In this document: piece by piece, positions 8,538 through 18,300 of the stretch
How positions within the stretch are numbered: the first letter of the stretch is position 1
How the letters are laid out: every line of letters starts with the position of its first letter
From: Bradyrhizobium sp. LHD-71
GTDB lineage: Bacteria; Pseudomonadota; Alphaproteobacteria; Rhizobiales; Xanthobacteraceae
DNA length: 64,000 nt
Assembly: GCF_031157255.1 (NCBI RefSeq)
Contig: NZ_JAVIFX010000016.1
Span: 62,001-126,000, forward strand
Reading direction: 5' to 3'
Notes under the pieces: model-generated
Databases searched by the model: none
Told to the model about the DNA's origin: nothing
What the model saw: only the letters and a program-made list of their open reading frames with translations
Program-made: the position numbers and the translations under genes

Positions 8538-9596
8538 ATGAACATGAATCGCAGGGAGCTGCTCGGCGGGCTCGGCGCTGTTGCGGCTATCCCGTTGGTG
8601 GGGTCGGCGGCATCGGCGGAAGACCCGGCCGAGAAAGCTTATTTTGCCGAGCTCTACAACAAGGCGAAAGGTGAAGGCGAACTCACCTGGTATATCGGAC
8701 ATTGGCGCACGGAGACTGCTGAACGCATCGGCGGCATGTTCTCGGAACTGTATCCAGGCGTGAGGTGCAATGTGGTGCGCGCCACCGGACAGGTGCTTTA
8801 TCAGCGCCTCACGCAGGACATGCGCGCTAAGGTCGCAAACTGCGATGTCTTCAGTTCAACGGATCTTGGCCAATATGTGAGCCTGCGGGAACAGAAACTG
8901 CTGCTGCCGTTCAAGCCGCGGCGGCTGGTAGAGTGCGAGCCTCTCGCGCGCGATTTCGATCCCACGCATCAGATCACCATTACCGACGCGAACACGACGG
9001 TCATGTGCTACAACACCAACCTGGTGAAGGCCGAGGACGCGCCGAAGCGCTGGACCGATCTTCTCGATCCGAAATGGATGAATCAGGTTGCCGTGGCGCA
9101 TCCCGGCTTCAGTGGCGCGATGGGAGGCTGGGTCCTCACTATGACCAATCTGTATGGTTGGGAGTACTTCGAGAAGCTGAAAGCAAACAAGCCTTTTGTC
9201 GGAAGATCGCTCGTAGACCCGCCGACATCGATCGGCTCGGGCGAACGCAAGGTTGGCATTGGTCCAGGAAATCTTACGTTGAACCTGGCGGCGAAGGGCA
9301 CGCCGCTGCAGACCGTCTATCCTGACGACGGAACCATCATCGGCTTCAGCCCGACCAGCATTCTCACCTCCTCGGTGCGTCCGAACGCTGCCAAACTGTT
9401 CGTTGAGTTCCTGCTGAGCAGGGAGGCGCAGACCGCCGCGACCAAGGAGTTCACGACACCAACGCGGCTCGACGTACAGCCGCAGCCTGGCGTATCGCGG
9501 ATCAGCGAACGCAAGGGCCTCACGCGCGATGCGGATCAATTGCACCGGGAGCTGCCGGAATTGATCGAAAAATGGCGCGATACCTTCGGTGTCTAG
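8538..9596 (+). CDS. Periplasmic substrate-binding protein of the Fbp-type ABC importer, copy 1
   Basis: Captures the solute for the permease at 4469. 352 aa from the ATG at 8538 (a second ATG at 8544 is possible; a TTG further upstream is not needed). The N-terminus has a Tat-like signal NRRELLGGLGAVAAIP ending at SAASA. The body is the iron/polyamine-type bilobal binding fold (EGELTWYIGHW at the start, VMCYNTNLV and GGWVLTMTNLYGWEYFEKLK in the middle). It lacks the paired tyrosines typical of Fe-binding FbpA near the C-terminus, as far as can be seen. It is clearly paralogous along its whole length to the next gene. Confidence 0.9.
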   Translation: MNMNRRELLGGLGAVAAIPLVGSAASAEDPAEKAYFAELYNKAKGEGELTWYIGHWRTETAERIGGMFSELYPGVRCNVVRATGQVLYQRLTQDMRAKVANCDVFSSTDLGQYVSLREQKLLLPFKPRRLVECEPLARDFDPTHQITITDANTTVMCYNTNLVKAEDAPKRWTDLLDPKWMNQVAVAHPGFSGAMGGWVLTMTNLYGWEYFEKLKANKPFVGRSLVDPPTSIGSGERKVGIGPGNLTLNLAAKGTPLQTVYPDDGTIIGFSPTSILTSSVRPNAAKLFVEFLLSREAQTAATKEFTTPTRLDVQPQPGVSRISERKGLTRDADQLHRELPELIEKWRDTFGV

Positions 9597-9655
9597 CAGG
9601 CGGAATGCCTTTCTGCTGCTGCCCCTGAGGGCCGCGCAAAGGCAAGGGGGCAAAC

Positions 9656-10708
9656 ATGGTCTTTGATCGCAGGGCGTTTTTGAGGTCATCGCTTGCTGCC
9701 GGCGCGGCGGCCTCGCTGCCGGGCAACGGGTTCGCCCAAGGCAATGCAGACTATTTTGCCGCGCTTTACGAACAGGCAAAGCGCGAAGGCGAGCTCACCT
9801 GGTACATTGCACACTGGCGAGTCGAAATCGCCGAGCGCGTTGCCAGGAGGTTCGCTGAAGTCTATCCGGAGGTGAAATGCAACGTCGTCCGCGCGACCGG
9901 GCAGGTCATCTATCAGCGTCTTAGTCAGGATCTGAAAGCGAAAGTCGCAAACTGCGACGTATTCTCGTCGACAGATCTCGGCCAATACGTTTCGCTCAAG
10001 GCAGCGAAACATCTGATGCCGTTCGCGCCGAAGAATCTCGCCGACTGCTCGCCGTTGATAAGAAACTACGATCCCGACGATGCCTACACGATCACCGACG
10101 GCAACACGACGGTGATGTGTTACAACGGCGATCTGGTCGCTGCGGCCGAGGCGCCGGGAAAGTGGCTCGATCTGATCGACCCGAAATGGAAGGGGCAGGT
10201 GGCGGTCGCTCATCCCGGCTTCAGCGGAGCCATGGGTGGCTGGGTGCTGTCCATGAACAACCTCTACGGCTGGGAGTTCTTCGAGAAGCTCAAGGCGAAC
10301 CGGCCGCAGGTGGGCCGCTCCCTGACCGACCCGCCGACGACGGTCGCATCCGGCGAGCGCAAGATCGGAATTGGGTCGGGCGCGAGCGTGTTCGGTTATG
10401 CGGCTCGCGCGACGTCGCTGAAGGGCGTGTATCCGGAGGACGGCGCGATCGTGAGCTTTAGTCCCACCGGGATTGTCGCGACGACGGTTCATCCGAATGC
10501 GGCGAAGCTGTTTGTCGAGTTCCTGCTGAGCAAGGAGTCGGCCGCGATCACGGCAAGCGAATTCACCGTTCCGGTGCGAACCGACATCACGCCGGCTCCG
10601 GGCATTCATCCGCTTGGCACGCTCAAGGGGATAACCAAGAATCCCACCGAGTTGAATGAGAAGCTGCCTGAACTGATTGAGCGCTGGCGCGACACGTTCG
10701 GCGTGTAG
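9656..10708 (+). CDS. Periplasmic substrate-binding protein, copy 2
   Basis: 350 aa, same family and length as the gene before it and very similar throughout (shared ATGQV.YQRL.QD, VANCDVFSSTDLGQYVSL, VAVAHPGFSGAMGGWVL). Tat-like signal DRRAFLRSSLAAGAAAS, cleavage near GFAQ. The ATG follows an AAGGGGG site. It probably arose by tandem duplication. The most divergent parts are the ligand-side loops near residues 95-115 and 225-245, which fits two binders of related ligands sharing one permease. The specificity difference is inference. Confidence 0.9.
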   Translation: MVFDRRAFLRSSLAAGAAASLPGNGFAQGNADYFAALYEQAKREGELTWYIAHWRVEIAERVARRFAEVYPEVKCNVVRATGQVIYQRLSQDLKAKVANCDVFSSTDLGQYVSLKAAKHLMPFAPKNLADCSPLIRNYDPDDAYTITDGNTTVMCYNGDLVAAAEAPGKWLDLIDPKWKGQVAVAHPGFSGAMGGWVLSMNNLYGWEFFEKLKANRPQVGRSLTDPPTTVASGERKIGIGSGASVFGYAARATSLKGVYPEDGAIVSFSPTGIVATTVHPNAAKLFVEFLLSKESAAITASEFTVPVRTDITPAPGIHPLGTLKGITKNPTELNEKLPELIERWRDTFGV

Positions 10709-10764
10709 CGCCGAACCGGCTCGCACAGGCCTATGAGACGCAACTGCAGAAGGATGAAGCTCCC

Positions 10765-11586
10765 ATGACCGGCCAACCCGCAACGCGAACGAAGACCTAC
10801 GCGGATGGCCAGTTGCCGGTATCGATTTCCGAGGGCATCGGCGTCATCACCTTCAACAACCCGACCAAGCTGAATGCCATTTCCGCCGAGATGGCCGAAG
10901 GGTTGGCCGCCGCGTTGAATGACATGCGCGACGATCCCGAAGTGAAGGTCGTGATCCTGACCGGGGCAGGAGACAAGGCATTTATTTCCGGCGGGGATAT
11001 CAGCCAGTTCGAGAAGACGCGGCCGAATGCGGAAGTCGCGAGCCGTTCGGCGGAGCGCTTTCGCCAACGCCAGGCGGCGCTCGCCGATTTTCCAAAACCG
11101 ACGATTGCGGCCATTCGCGGCTACTGTCTCGGCGGTGGACTCGGAACGGCGCTCAACGCCGACATCCGGTTTGCATCGACCGATGCGAAGTTCGGTATTC
11201 CCGCCGCGCGTCTGGGCATTGCCTACGGCTTTGAGGGGTTGAATCGGCTCGTTGCGCTGGTCGGTCCATCCCGTGCGCGGCTCATCCTCTACACCGGTGC
11301 GCGTTTCAATGCCGAGGAGGCTCTTGCTTTCGGCCTGATCGATCGGTTGCTGCCGCCGGACCGACTGTGGTCCGAGACCCTAGAGATCGCGCGCCAGATC
11401 GCCCGCAATGCGCCGCTGGCGATCGCCGCCGCCAAGATCACGATCAGTCAGATCCTGAAGGATGCGCAGGATCGCGATATGGGCGCCGTTCGCGAAATTG
11501 GACGCATCTGCATGGACAGCGCTGATTTCAAGGAAGGGCGGACCGCCTTCATGGAAAAGCGTCCGCCGCAATTTCAGGGACGTTGA
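10765..11586 (+). CDS. Crotonase-fold protein (enoyl-CoA hydratase/isomerase family) lacking both catalytic Glu
   Basis: 273 aa, normal length, cytoplasmic. ATG after an AGAAGGATG site. The oxyanion-hole regions are intact (AFISGGDISQFE and GYCLGGGLG). In crotonase the two acid/base glutamates sit in GGGCEL and QPEILLG. Here the aligned segments read GGGLGT and IPAARLG, so both are replaced. Hydratase activity is therefore unlikely; members without these residues act as isomerases, hydrolases, decarboxylases or dehalogenases. The gene follows the binding proteins and precedes the second esterase, so it probably processes the CoA ester produced by the CaiB-type enzyme. Confidence 0.88.
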   Translation: MTGQPATRTKTYADGQLPVSISEGIGVITFNNPTKLNAISAEMAEGLAAALNDMRDDPEVKVVILTGAGDKAFISGGDISQFEKTRPNAEVASRSAERFRQRQAALADFPKPTIAAIRGYCLGGGLGTALNADIRFASTDAKFGIPAARLGIAYGFEGLNRLVALVGPSRARLILYTGARFNAEEALAFGLIDRLLPPDRLWSETLEIARQIARNAPLAIAAAKITISQILKDAQDRDMGAVREIGRICMDSADFKEGRTAFMEKRPPQFQGR

Positions 11587-11620
11587 AGAAGGTGGCCCGA
11601 CGAAAACATGGAGGCGCAAG

Positions 11621-13285
11621 ATGGGCGGGGCTGATCGTCATCCAAGCCGGCGCGAGATCGTCTCCGGCGCAACTGCGGCACTGGGACTGACCATGGTTCT
11701 TCCTGCGGGAGCGGACCGCGCGGCGGCGGCGACGGAGAGCGTGACCGTTGAAATCGAAAGCGGCAAGCTGCGAGGAACACGGGAGAATGGAGCTATCAAC
11801 TTCAAGGGTGTCCCGTATGCCGCCGACACAAGCGGAGCCAACCGGTTCATGGCGCCGCGTCCGGTTGCGAATTGGAGTGGCACACGCGACGCACTCGGCT
11901 ACGGCGATCGCTGTCCGCAGGTTCGCGAATATCGCACCGGCGCATTTGGCTGGCTCGCACCAAGCGAACCTTTTAGCGAAAACTGCTGTGTCTTGAATAT
12001 CTTCACGCCGCGCCTCGATTCCGGTGCGCGGCGGCCCGTCATGTTCTACATCCACGGTGGCGGCTATATCACTGGCGCCGGCTCGGGTCCCGCGCTCGAG
12101 GGCAGCAACCTCGCGAAATTCGGCGACGTGATCGTCGTCACGATCAACCACCGCCTCAACGTTTTCGGCCATACCAATCTCGGCCATCTCGATGCTGAAC
12201 TTTTCGGCGACGCGGTCAATGCGGGGCTGCTCGACATCGTCGCAGCACTGCAGTGGGTGAAGAAGAACATTTCTGCGTTCGGCGGCGACCCCGGCAACGT
12301 CACGCTCTTCGGTCAATCCGGCGGTGGCTCGAAGATCGTGTTGCTGATGGCCATGCCGGCTGCCAAAGGGCTGTTCCATCGCGCCGTCGACATGAGCGGC
12401 GCGACCGGTTTCAGTCCGAGCAAGGTGTCGGCCACCGAGCCGTTCACGAATGAAATTCTAAAGACGCTTGGTATCGACAGGACCAATCTTCGCAAGCTGC
12501 AGGAACTCCCGATCGACGCGTTATTGAAAGCACGAGCTGCTGCGATCACCGCGCTGAAATCCGACGGCTCGCGCCCGGTGGTCGATGGTCGCCATCTGCC
12601 GGCTGCGCCGACGAGTGTCGAAGGTCTGGCAATTCATGCGAACGTGCCGCTGATGATAGGCACGGTCGACACGGAGTCGACCTATTACCTGGCAGCCGAC
12701 ATGCGGAACTTCACCGTCACCGCAGAGCAGGTGAAGGCGCGGATCAAGGATCAGTTCAAGATCGATGACACCAAAGCGCTTACGATCATGGATACCTACG
12801 CCAAGGCTGAACCAAAGCGGACGGGCGCCGACATTTTGATCGCGCTCGCAACAGATGTGCAGTTTCGCAATGCCATCATTCGCGGTGCGGAAGCCAAGGC
12901 AAACGACCAGAAGGCGCCGGTCTATCTTTATAATTTCACCTGGTACGCGCCGGCCGATGGCGGCGTCTACCGTGCGCCGCATACGATCGACATTCCGTTC
13001 GTCTTTGGCAACACCGATAAGTCGGTGGCGCTCACTGGCAGTGGGGCCGAGCCGGCTGAAGTCGCGCGCAACGTGATGTCAGCATTTGTCGCGTTCGCGC
13101 GGAACGGAAATCCAAACAATCCGCATCTGCCTGAATGGAAGCCGTACGACACGACAACGCGCGCAACGATGACGTTCAACGTGAAATGCGCCGTCGTGAG
13201 TGATTTTCGCGGCGCCGAGCGTCGCGCAAGCGCCGACCTGCGGCTCGAGGCTAATCGGCGTCCGCTGCTGAAATACAGCGAGTAG
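11621..13285 (+). CDS. Type-B carboxylesterase, second copy
   Basis: 554 aa from the ATG at 11621 with a GGAGG site at 11611; an upstream in-frame extension overlaps the crotonase gene and is rejected. N-terminal signal-like stretch SRREIVSGATAALGLTMVLPAG with twin Arg. Residues: oxyanion loop FYIHGGGY, nucleophile Ser233 in FGQSGGGSK, Glu352 in DTESTYY, His454 in APHTIDIPFVFG. It shares the GQSGG variant with the esterase at 2780 and is its paralogue. The two esterases bracket the importer and CoA genes, so the pathway likely handles an ester with two cleavage steps or two related esters. Confidence 0.9.
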   Translation: MGGADRHPSRREIVSGATAALGLTMVLPAGADRAAAATESVTVEIESGKLRGTRENGAINFKGVPYAADTSGANRFMAPRPVANWSGTRDALGYGDRCPQVREYRTGAFGWLAPSEPFSENCCVLNIFTPRLDSGARRPVMFYIHGGGYITGAGSGPALEGSNLAKFGDVIVVTINHRLNVFGHTNLGHLDAELFGDAVNAGLLDIVAALQWVKKNISAFGGDPGNVTLFGQSGGGSKIVLLMAMPAAKGLFHRAVDMSGATGFSPSKVSATEPFTNEILKTLGIDRTNLRKLQELPIDALLKARAAAITALKSDGSRPVVDGRHLPAAPTSVEGLAIHANVPLMIGTVDTESTYYLAADMRNFTVTAEQVKARIKDQFKIDDTKALTIMDTYAKAEPKRTGADILIALATDVQFRNAIIRGAEAKANDQKAPVYLYNFTWYAPADGGVYRAPHTIDIPFVFGNTDKSVALTGSGAEPAEVARNVMSAFVAFARNGNPNNPHLPEWKPYDTTTRATMTFNVKCAVVSDFRGAERRASADLRLEANRRPLLKYSE

Positions 13286-13304
13286 GCCGCAGGCAACCCG
13301 CGGG

Positions 13305-13898
13305 TCAAACCGGCGGCCAGGCCTTCAAGGTGATTTGCGCGATCTTGCGCAGATCGTCTCGACTGGCGCCGCCTGCGGCCTGCACGGCCATACCCTGCAC
13401 AATTGCGCAAATGTATCGGGCGAGGTCGGCTGGATCGGCGTGGCGGGGCAGGTCGTCTTCAGCCACGGCGCGTGCGAAACGCAGGCGCAGATCCTCTTCG
13501 CCCTTCGCGCGCCGCGTCATCAGTTCCTGCTTGATGGTTTCGGCTGCGTCGCCGCAGCAGAGAGCGCCCTGCACGGCAAGGCATCCCGGTGGATTCTCGG
13601 GATCGGTAACAGCGTCGGCTGCCTCATAGAGGAGGTGCTCGACGACTTCGTGCGCCGTCGGCATGGCCAATGCCGCTTGAAAATAGCCACCGGGCCCATC
13701 GACGTAGCGGTCGAGCGCCTTGCGGAACAGTTCTTCCTTGTTGCCGAAAGCTGCATAAAGGCTCGGCTTGGTAATGCCGATGGCCTCGGTCAGATCAGCG
13801 ATCGACGTGCCTTCGTAACCCTGTCGCCAAAACAGGTGCAGCGCCTGGTCCAGCGCCCTGTCGATATCGAACTCGCGCGGGCGGCCCATTACTGACAT
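13305..13898 (-). CDS. TetR/AcrR-family repressor of the adjacent RND pump
   Basis: 197 aa from the ATG at 13896-13898, which has a strong GGAGG site 8 bp upstream; the longer in-frame start at 13976 would place the coding region over the promoter. HTH at about residues 10-55 (IADLTEAIGITKPSLYAAFGNKEELF). The C-terminal ligand domain contains DPENPPGCLAVQGAL, seen in many TetR relatives. It is divergent from the RND adaptor/pump genes, the classical arrangement for a local repressor induced by a pump substrate. Repeated motifs in the shared promoter are likely its operator. Confidence 0.92.
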   Translation of the reverse strand: MSVMGRPREFDIDRALDQALHLFWRQGYEGTSIADLTEAIGITKPSLYAAFGNKEELFRKALDRYVDGPGGYFQAALAMPTAHEVVEHLLYEAADAVTDPENPPGCLAVQGALCCGDAAETIKQELMTRRAKGEEDLRLRFARAVAEDDLPRHADPADLARYICAIVQGMAVQAAGGASRDDLRKIAQITLKAWPPV

Positions 13899-13927
13899 TT
13901 CTGGGTCCTCCAAGGTTCTATACGTTC

Positions 13928-13995
13928 TATACCTTTCGTTAGATAAGTCTCTTGACAGGTCCTGTCGATCCCCCATTTATACCGAACGTTACGAA
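13928..13995. promoter_or_regulatory. Tandem TetR-operator candidates between tetR and the RND operon
   Basis: Two similar 18-bp blocks in direct orientation: TATACCTTTCGTTAGATA at 13928-13945 and TATACCGAACGTTACGAA at 13978-13995, starts 50 bp apart. A perfect 9-bp tandem duplication GTTCTATAC (13915-13923 and 13924-13932) overlaps the first. The second block covers the predicted -10 of the pump promoter and the first lies just upstream of its -35, so binding would shut off both directions. Confidence 0.55.
13952..13981 (+). promoter_or_regulatory. Predicted sigma-70 type promoter for the RND operon
   Basis: TTGACA at 13952-13957 and TTTATA at 13976-13981, 18-bp spacing, about 50 bp before the adaptor start. 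It sits between the two repeat blocks. Confidence 0.5.
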
Positions 13996-14033
13996 TGTGT
14001 GCATTGCAGCGTTTGCACCGCACAGTGAATCCG

Positions 14034-15254
14034 ATGGGGCCGATGATGAAAATCCTTCTTGGTATCAATAAGTTATTCACTGCCGGCGTCGCCATCACGT
14101 TGCTCGGGGTCGCGGGAGGTGTCGCTTTTCTGAACGGTCCGGCCGATCGCGCAAAGGCTGAAAGCGCCGCGGAAGCGCCCGCCGCGGTGGTAGCGTCCGT
14201 CGCCGTGGTTTCGGCGCGCGAGGTTTCGCCGACGGAGGAGTTTTCCGGCCGACTTGAAGCAGTTGAGCGGGTGGAGATCCGCTCGCGTGTCTCCGGGGCG
14301 ATCCAGGAAATCCATTTCCGTGAAGGCGCCCTTGTCCACAAGGGCGATCTGCTGATCCGTATCGATCCCTCGCTCTATGCTGCGGATGTTGCACGCGCCG
14401 AGGGACAAGTCGCCGCGGCGCAGGCTCGGCTGGTGCTGACCAAGGGTGATCTCGAGCGTGGCCAGCAACTATCGGATTCGCGTACGATTTCGCAGCGTGA
14501 ACTCGACAACCGCATCAACGCCTTTCGCGAAGCGGAGGCCAATGTGAAGGCGGCGGAAGCGGCCTTGCGGACGGCGCGTCTCAATCTCGACTACACCGAG
14601 GTTCGGGCGCCAGTTGCGGGGCGGGTCGGCAAGGTCGAATACACGGTCGGCAATCTCATCGTTGCCGGCCCCGGAGCACCAGTGCTGACGACGCTCGTTT
14701 CAGTCAATCCGATCTACGCGAGCTTCAATGCTGACGAAGAAGTGGTGACGCGCGCGCTGGCTGCGCTCGACGATCAATCGGCAGCAAGAGACATCGGTAG
14801 CATTCCTGTCGAGATGAACACCAGCGCAAGCCCGGCGACGCATAAAGGTCGCGTGCAATTCATCGACAACCAAGTCGATGCGCGCAGCGGTACCGTGCGT
14901 GTACGCGCCATCTTCGACAACACGGATGGCCGGTTGATGCATGGTCAATTCGCTCGACTTTCCATGGGACAGCCGAGGACCGAGAAGACCTTGCTCATCA
15001 GTGAGCGCGCAATCGGCACGGACCAGAACAAGAAGTTCGTGATGGTCGTCGACGATTCGAACAAGGCTGAGTATCGCGAAATCAGTCTCGGTGCGTCCGT
15101 CGATGGGCTTCGCGTCGTCACCAACGGCTTGAAGGCCGGCGAGCGCATCGTCGTCAACGGCCTGCAGCGTGTGAGACCGGGCGCTCTCATCAAGCCCGAG
15201 CTGGTCAAGATGACCTTCGCGAAGACGCAAAGCGCGGAGGCGCGAAGCAACTAA
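14034..15254 (+). CDS. RND efflux periplasmic adaptor (membrane fusion protein)
   Basis: 406 aa from the ATG at 14034; ATGs at 14043 and 14046 are equally possible because no strong ribosome site is present. One N-terminal hydrophobic segment (VAITLLGVAGGVAFL) anchors or exports it. Order of parts: beta-barrel and lipoyl halves (FSGRLEAVERVEIRSRVSGAIQEIHFREGALVHKGDLLIRIDP), alpha-hairpin (about residues 105-175, QRELDNRINAFREAEANVKAAEAAL), second lipoyl half (LDYTEVRAPVAGRVGKVE) and membrane-proximal domain. It bridges the pump at 15374 to an outer-membrane factor that is not encoded in this window. Controlled by the divergent TetR gene. Confidence 0.93.
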   Translation: MGPMMKILLGINKLFTAGVAITLLGVAGGVAFLNGPADRAKAESAAEAPAAVVASVAVVSAREVSPTEEFSGRLEAVERVEIRSRVSGAIQEIHFREGALVHKGDLLIRIDPSLYAADVARAEGQVAAAQARLVLTKGDLERGQQLSDSRTISQRELDNRINAFREAEANVKAAEAALRTARLNLDYTEVRAPVAGRVGKVEYTVGNLIVAGPGAPVLTTLVSVNPIYASFNADEEVVTRALAALDDQSAARDIGSIPVEMNTSASPATHKGRVQFIDNQVDARSGTVRVRAIFDNTDGRLMHGQFARLSMGQPRTEKTLLISERAIGTDQNKKFVMVVDDSNKAEYREISLGASVDGLRVVTNGLKAGERIVVNGLQRVRPGALIKPELVKMTFAKTQSAEARSN

Positions 15255-15263
15255 GCACCTCAA

Positions 15264-15288
15264 GCCGCCCGTGCGCGGGCGGCTTTTT
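15264..15288 (+). terminator. Rho-independent terminator between adaptor and pump genes
   Basis: Perfect 8-bp GC stem GCCGCCCG / CGGGCGGC with loop TGCG, then TTTTT at 15284-15288. It lies 9 bp after the adaptor stop and 86 bp before the pump start, inside what should be one operon. It would lower pump expression relative to adaptor, or be regulated. Confidence 0.75.
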
Positions 15289-15373
15289 CCATCAAACGCC
15301 GGAGTCCCGGAGCCCCTGAAGGCTGCGTCAGGACTGTTGCGTGTAGTTCTCAAGCGTTTGCAGAGATAACGTC

Positions 15374-18300
15374 ATGAACTTTTCCAAATTCTTCATCGAC
15401 CGGCCGATCTTCGCAGGCGTCCTTTCGGCGCTGATCTTCCTGGCCGGCCTTCTGTCGTTGCCGGCGCTTCCGATCTCGGAATATCCGGAGGTCACCCCGC
15501 CGATCATCGTCGTGCGTGCCCAGTATCCCGGCGCCAATCCGAAGGTGATCGCCGAGTCGGTTGCGACGCCGATCGAGGAACAGATCAACGGCGTCGAGGG
15601 GATGCTGTATATGAGCAGTCAGGCCACGACGGACGGCCTGATGACGCTCAACGTGACTTTCCGTCTGGGCACCGATCCCGACAAGGCGCAGCAACTCGTA
15701 CAGAACCGCGTGGCCCAGGCCGAACCGCGGTTGCCCGAAGTCACGCGGCAGCTCGGCATCACGACGGTGAAGAGTTCGCCCGACATGACGCTGGTCGTCC
15801 ACCTGCTCTCGCCGAATGACCGGTACGACATGACGTATTTGCGCAATTACGGCGTGCTGAACGTCAAGGATCGGCTCGCCCGCATCCCTGGTGTCGGCCA
15901 GGTCGTAATCTGGGGCGCCGGCGACTATGCGATGCGGATCTGGCTCGATCCACAGAAGGTCGCCGAGCGCGGCTTGTCACCGGCCGACGTCGTGCGCGAG
16001 ATCAGGGCGCAGAACGTCGAAGCTGCAGCGGGAATGATCGGCGCATCGCCGAACGTGCCGGAAATCGACCTGCAGCTGCCGATCAACGCGCAAGGCCGGC
16101 TCGACAGCGAGGAGCAGTTCGGCGACATCGTCGTTAAGAGCGGCCAGAATGGCGAGGTCACGCGGCTGCGCGACGTCGCGCGCATTGAGCTCGGCGCCTC
16201 GGAATATGCATTGCGCTCGCTGCTCGACAACAAGCCGGCCATCGGCATGGGCGTATTTCAGGCGCCCGGTTCGAACGCTCTCGAGATCGCCAACAACGTT
16301 CGCGCGGTGATGGAGGAGATCAAGGAGAACATGCCGGAAGGCGTGGAGTACCGCATCGTCTATGATCCGACGCGGTTTGTCCGCGCCTCGATCGAAGCCG
16401 TCGTTCACACGCTGCTCGAGGCGGTCGCGCTGGTGGTGCTCGTCGTCATCCTGTTCCTGCAGACCTGGCGTGCCTCGATCATTCCGCTGATTGCCGTCCC
16501 GGTATCGATCATCGGCACGTTTGCGGTGATGTACATCTTCGGGTTCTCGATCAATGCGCTCAGCCTGTTCGGCCTGGTGCTGGCGATCGGCATCGTCGTC
16601 GACGATGCGATCGTTGTGGTCGAGAACGTGGAGCGCAACATCGAAGAGGGCCTGTCGCCGCGTGATGCGGCGTATCGAGCGATGCGCGAAGTGTCGGGGC
16701 CGATCATCGCAATCGCACTGGTGCTGGTCGCGGTGTTCGTGCCGCTCGCCTTTATCAGTGGGCTCACGGGACAGTTCTATCGGCAGTTCGCGCTGACCAT
16801 CGCCATTTCCACGGTGATCTCGGCGATCAATTCGCTGACGTTGTCGCCTGCGCTCGCGGCCAACCTTCTCAAGGCGCACGACGCGCCGAAGGACTGGCTG
16901 AGCCGCGCGATGGACAAGGGCCTCGGCTGGTTCTTCAGGCGGTTCAACGCGGTCTTCCGCCGCAGTTCTGAGGCCTATGGCGGCGGCGTCAGGCGGGTGA
17001 TATCCCGCAAGGTGGTGGTCATGGGCGTGTATATCGCGTTGATCGCTGTCACTTATGGTCTCTTCAAGGCTGTGCCCGGCGGCTTCGTGCCGGGCCAGGA
17101 CAAGCAGTACCTGATCGGCTTTGCCCAGCTGCCTGACGGTGCAACGCTGGACCGCACCGAGGACGTGATCCGCCGCATGACGGAGATTACGTTGAAGCAG
17201 CCGGGCGTCGAGAGCGCGGTGGCGTTTCCGGGGTTGTCGATCAACGGCTTCACCAATTCATCGAACGCCGGGATCGTCTTCTCGGTCTTGAAACCGTTTG
17301 AAGAGCGCAAGGATCCTTCGCTGAATGCGGTTGCGATTGCGCAGGAGCTGAACAAGAAGTACGCCGCCATCCAGGATGCGTTCATCGCGATGCTGCCGCC
17401 GCCGCCGGTCAACGGTCTCGGCACCACAGGCGGCTTCAAGCTGCAGATCGAAGATCGGGCCGGGCTCGGCTACGAAGCGCTCGACACCGCCACCAAGGCA
17501 TTCATGGCCAAGGCGATGCAGACGCCCGAGCTCACCGGCCTGTTCTCCAGTTATCAGGTGAACGTGCCGCAGCTCTATGCGGACATCGACCGCACACGGG
17601 CGCGCCAGCTCGGCGTGCCGGTCACGAGCGTGCTCGAGACGATGCAGATCTATCTCGGCTCGCTGTATGTGAACGACTTCAACAAGTTCGGCCGCACCTA
17701 TTCAGTGCGCGTGCAAGCTGATGCGCCGTTCCGCGCGCGTGTCGGCGACATCGGTTCGCTGCGCGTGCGGTCCGACTCCGGCGAGATGATTCCGCTTTCG
17801 GCCGTGCTGCGCGTGAAGGAGAGCGCAGGACCAGAGCGCGCAATGCGCTATAACGGCTTTCTCACCGCCGATATCAACGGCGGCGCCGCGCAAGGATACT
17901 CCTCCGGGCAGGCGCAGGATGCGGTGAAGCGCATCGCCGCCGAGACGCTGCCGAAGGGTATTTCGTTCGAATGGACGGATCTGACCTACCAGGAGATCAT
18001 CGCCGGCAACTCGTCGCTGATCGTGTTTCCGGTCGCGTTGTTCCTGGTATTTCTCGTGCTCGCGGCCCAGTACGAAAGCCTGACCCTGCCGCTGTCGATC
18101 ATCATGATCGTGCCGATGGGACTGCTGGCGGCAATGTTCGGCGTGTGGGTGACGGCTGGAGACAACAACGTCTTCACGCAGATCGGCCTGATCGTCTTGG
18201 TCGGACTATCAGCCAAGAACGCGATTCTGATCGTCGAATTTGCGCGCGAGCTGGAGTTCGAAGGTCGAAGTCCGATCCAGGCTGCGATCGAAGCCAGTCG

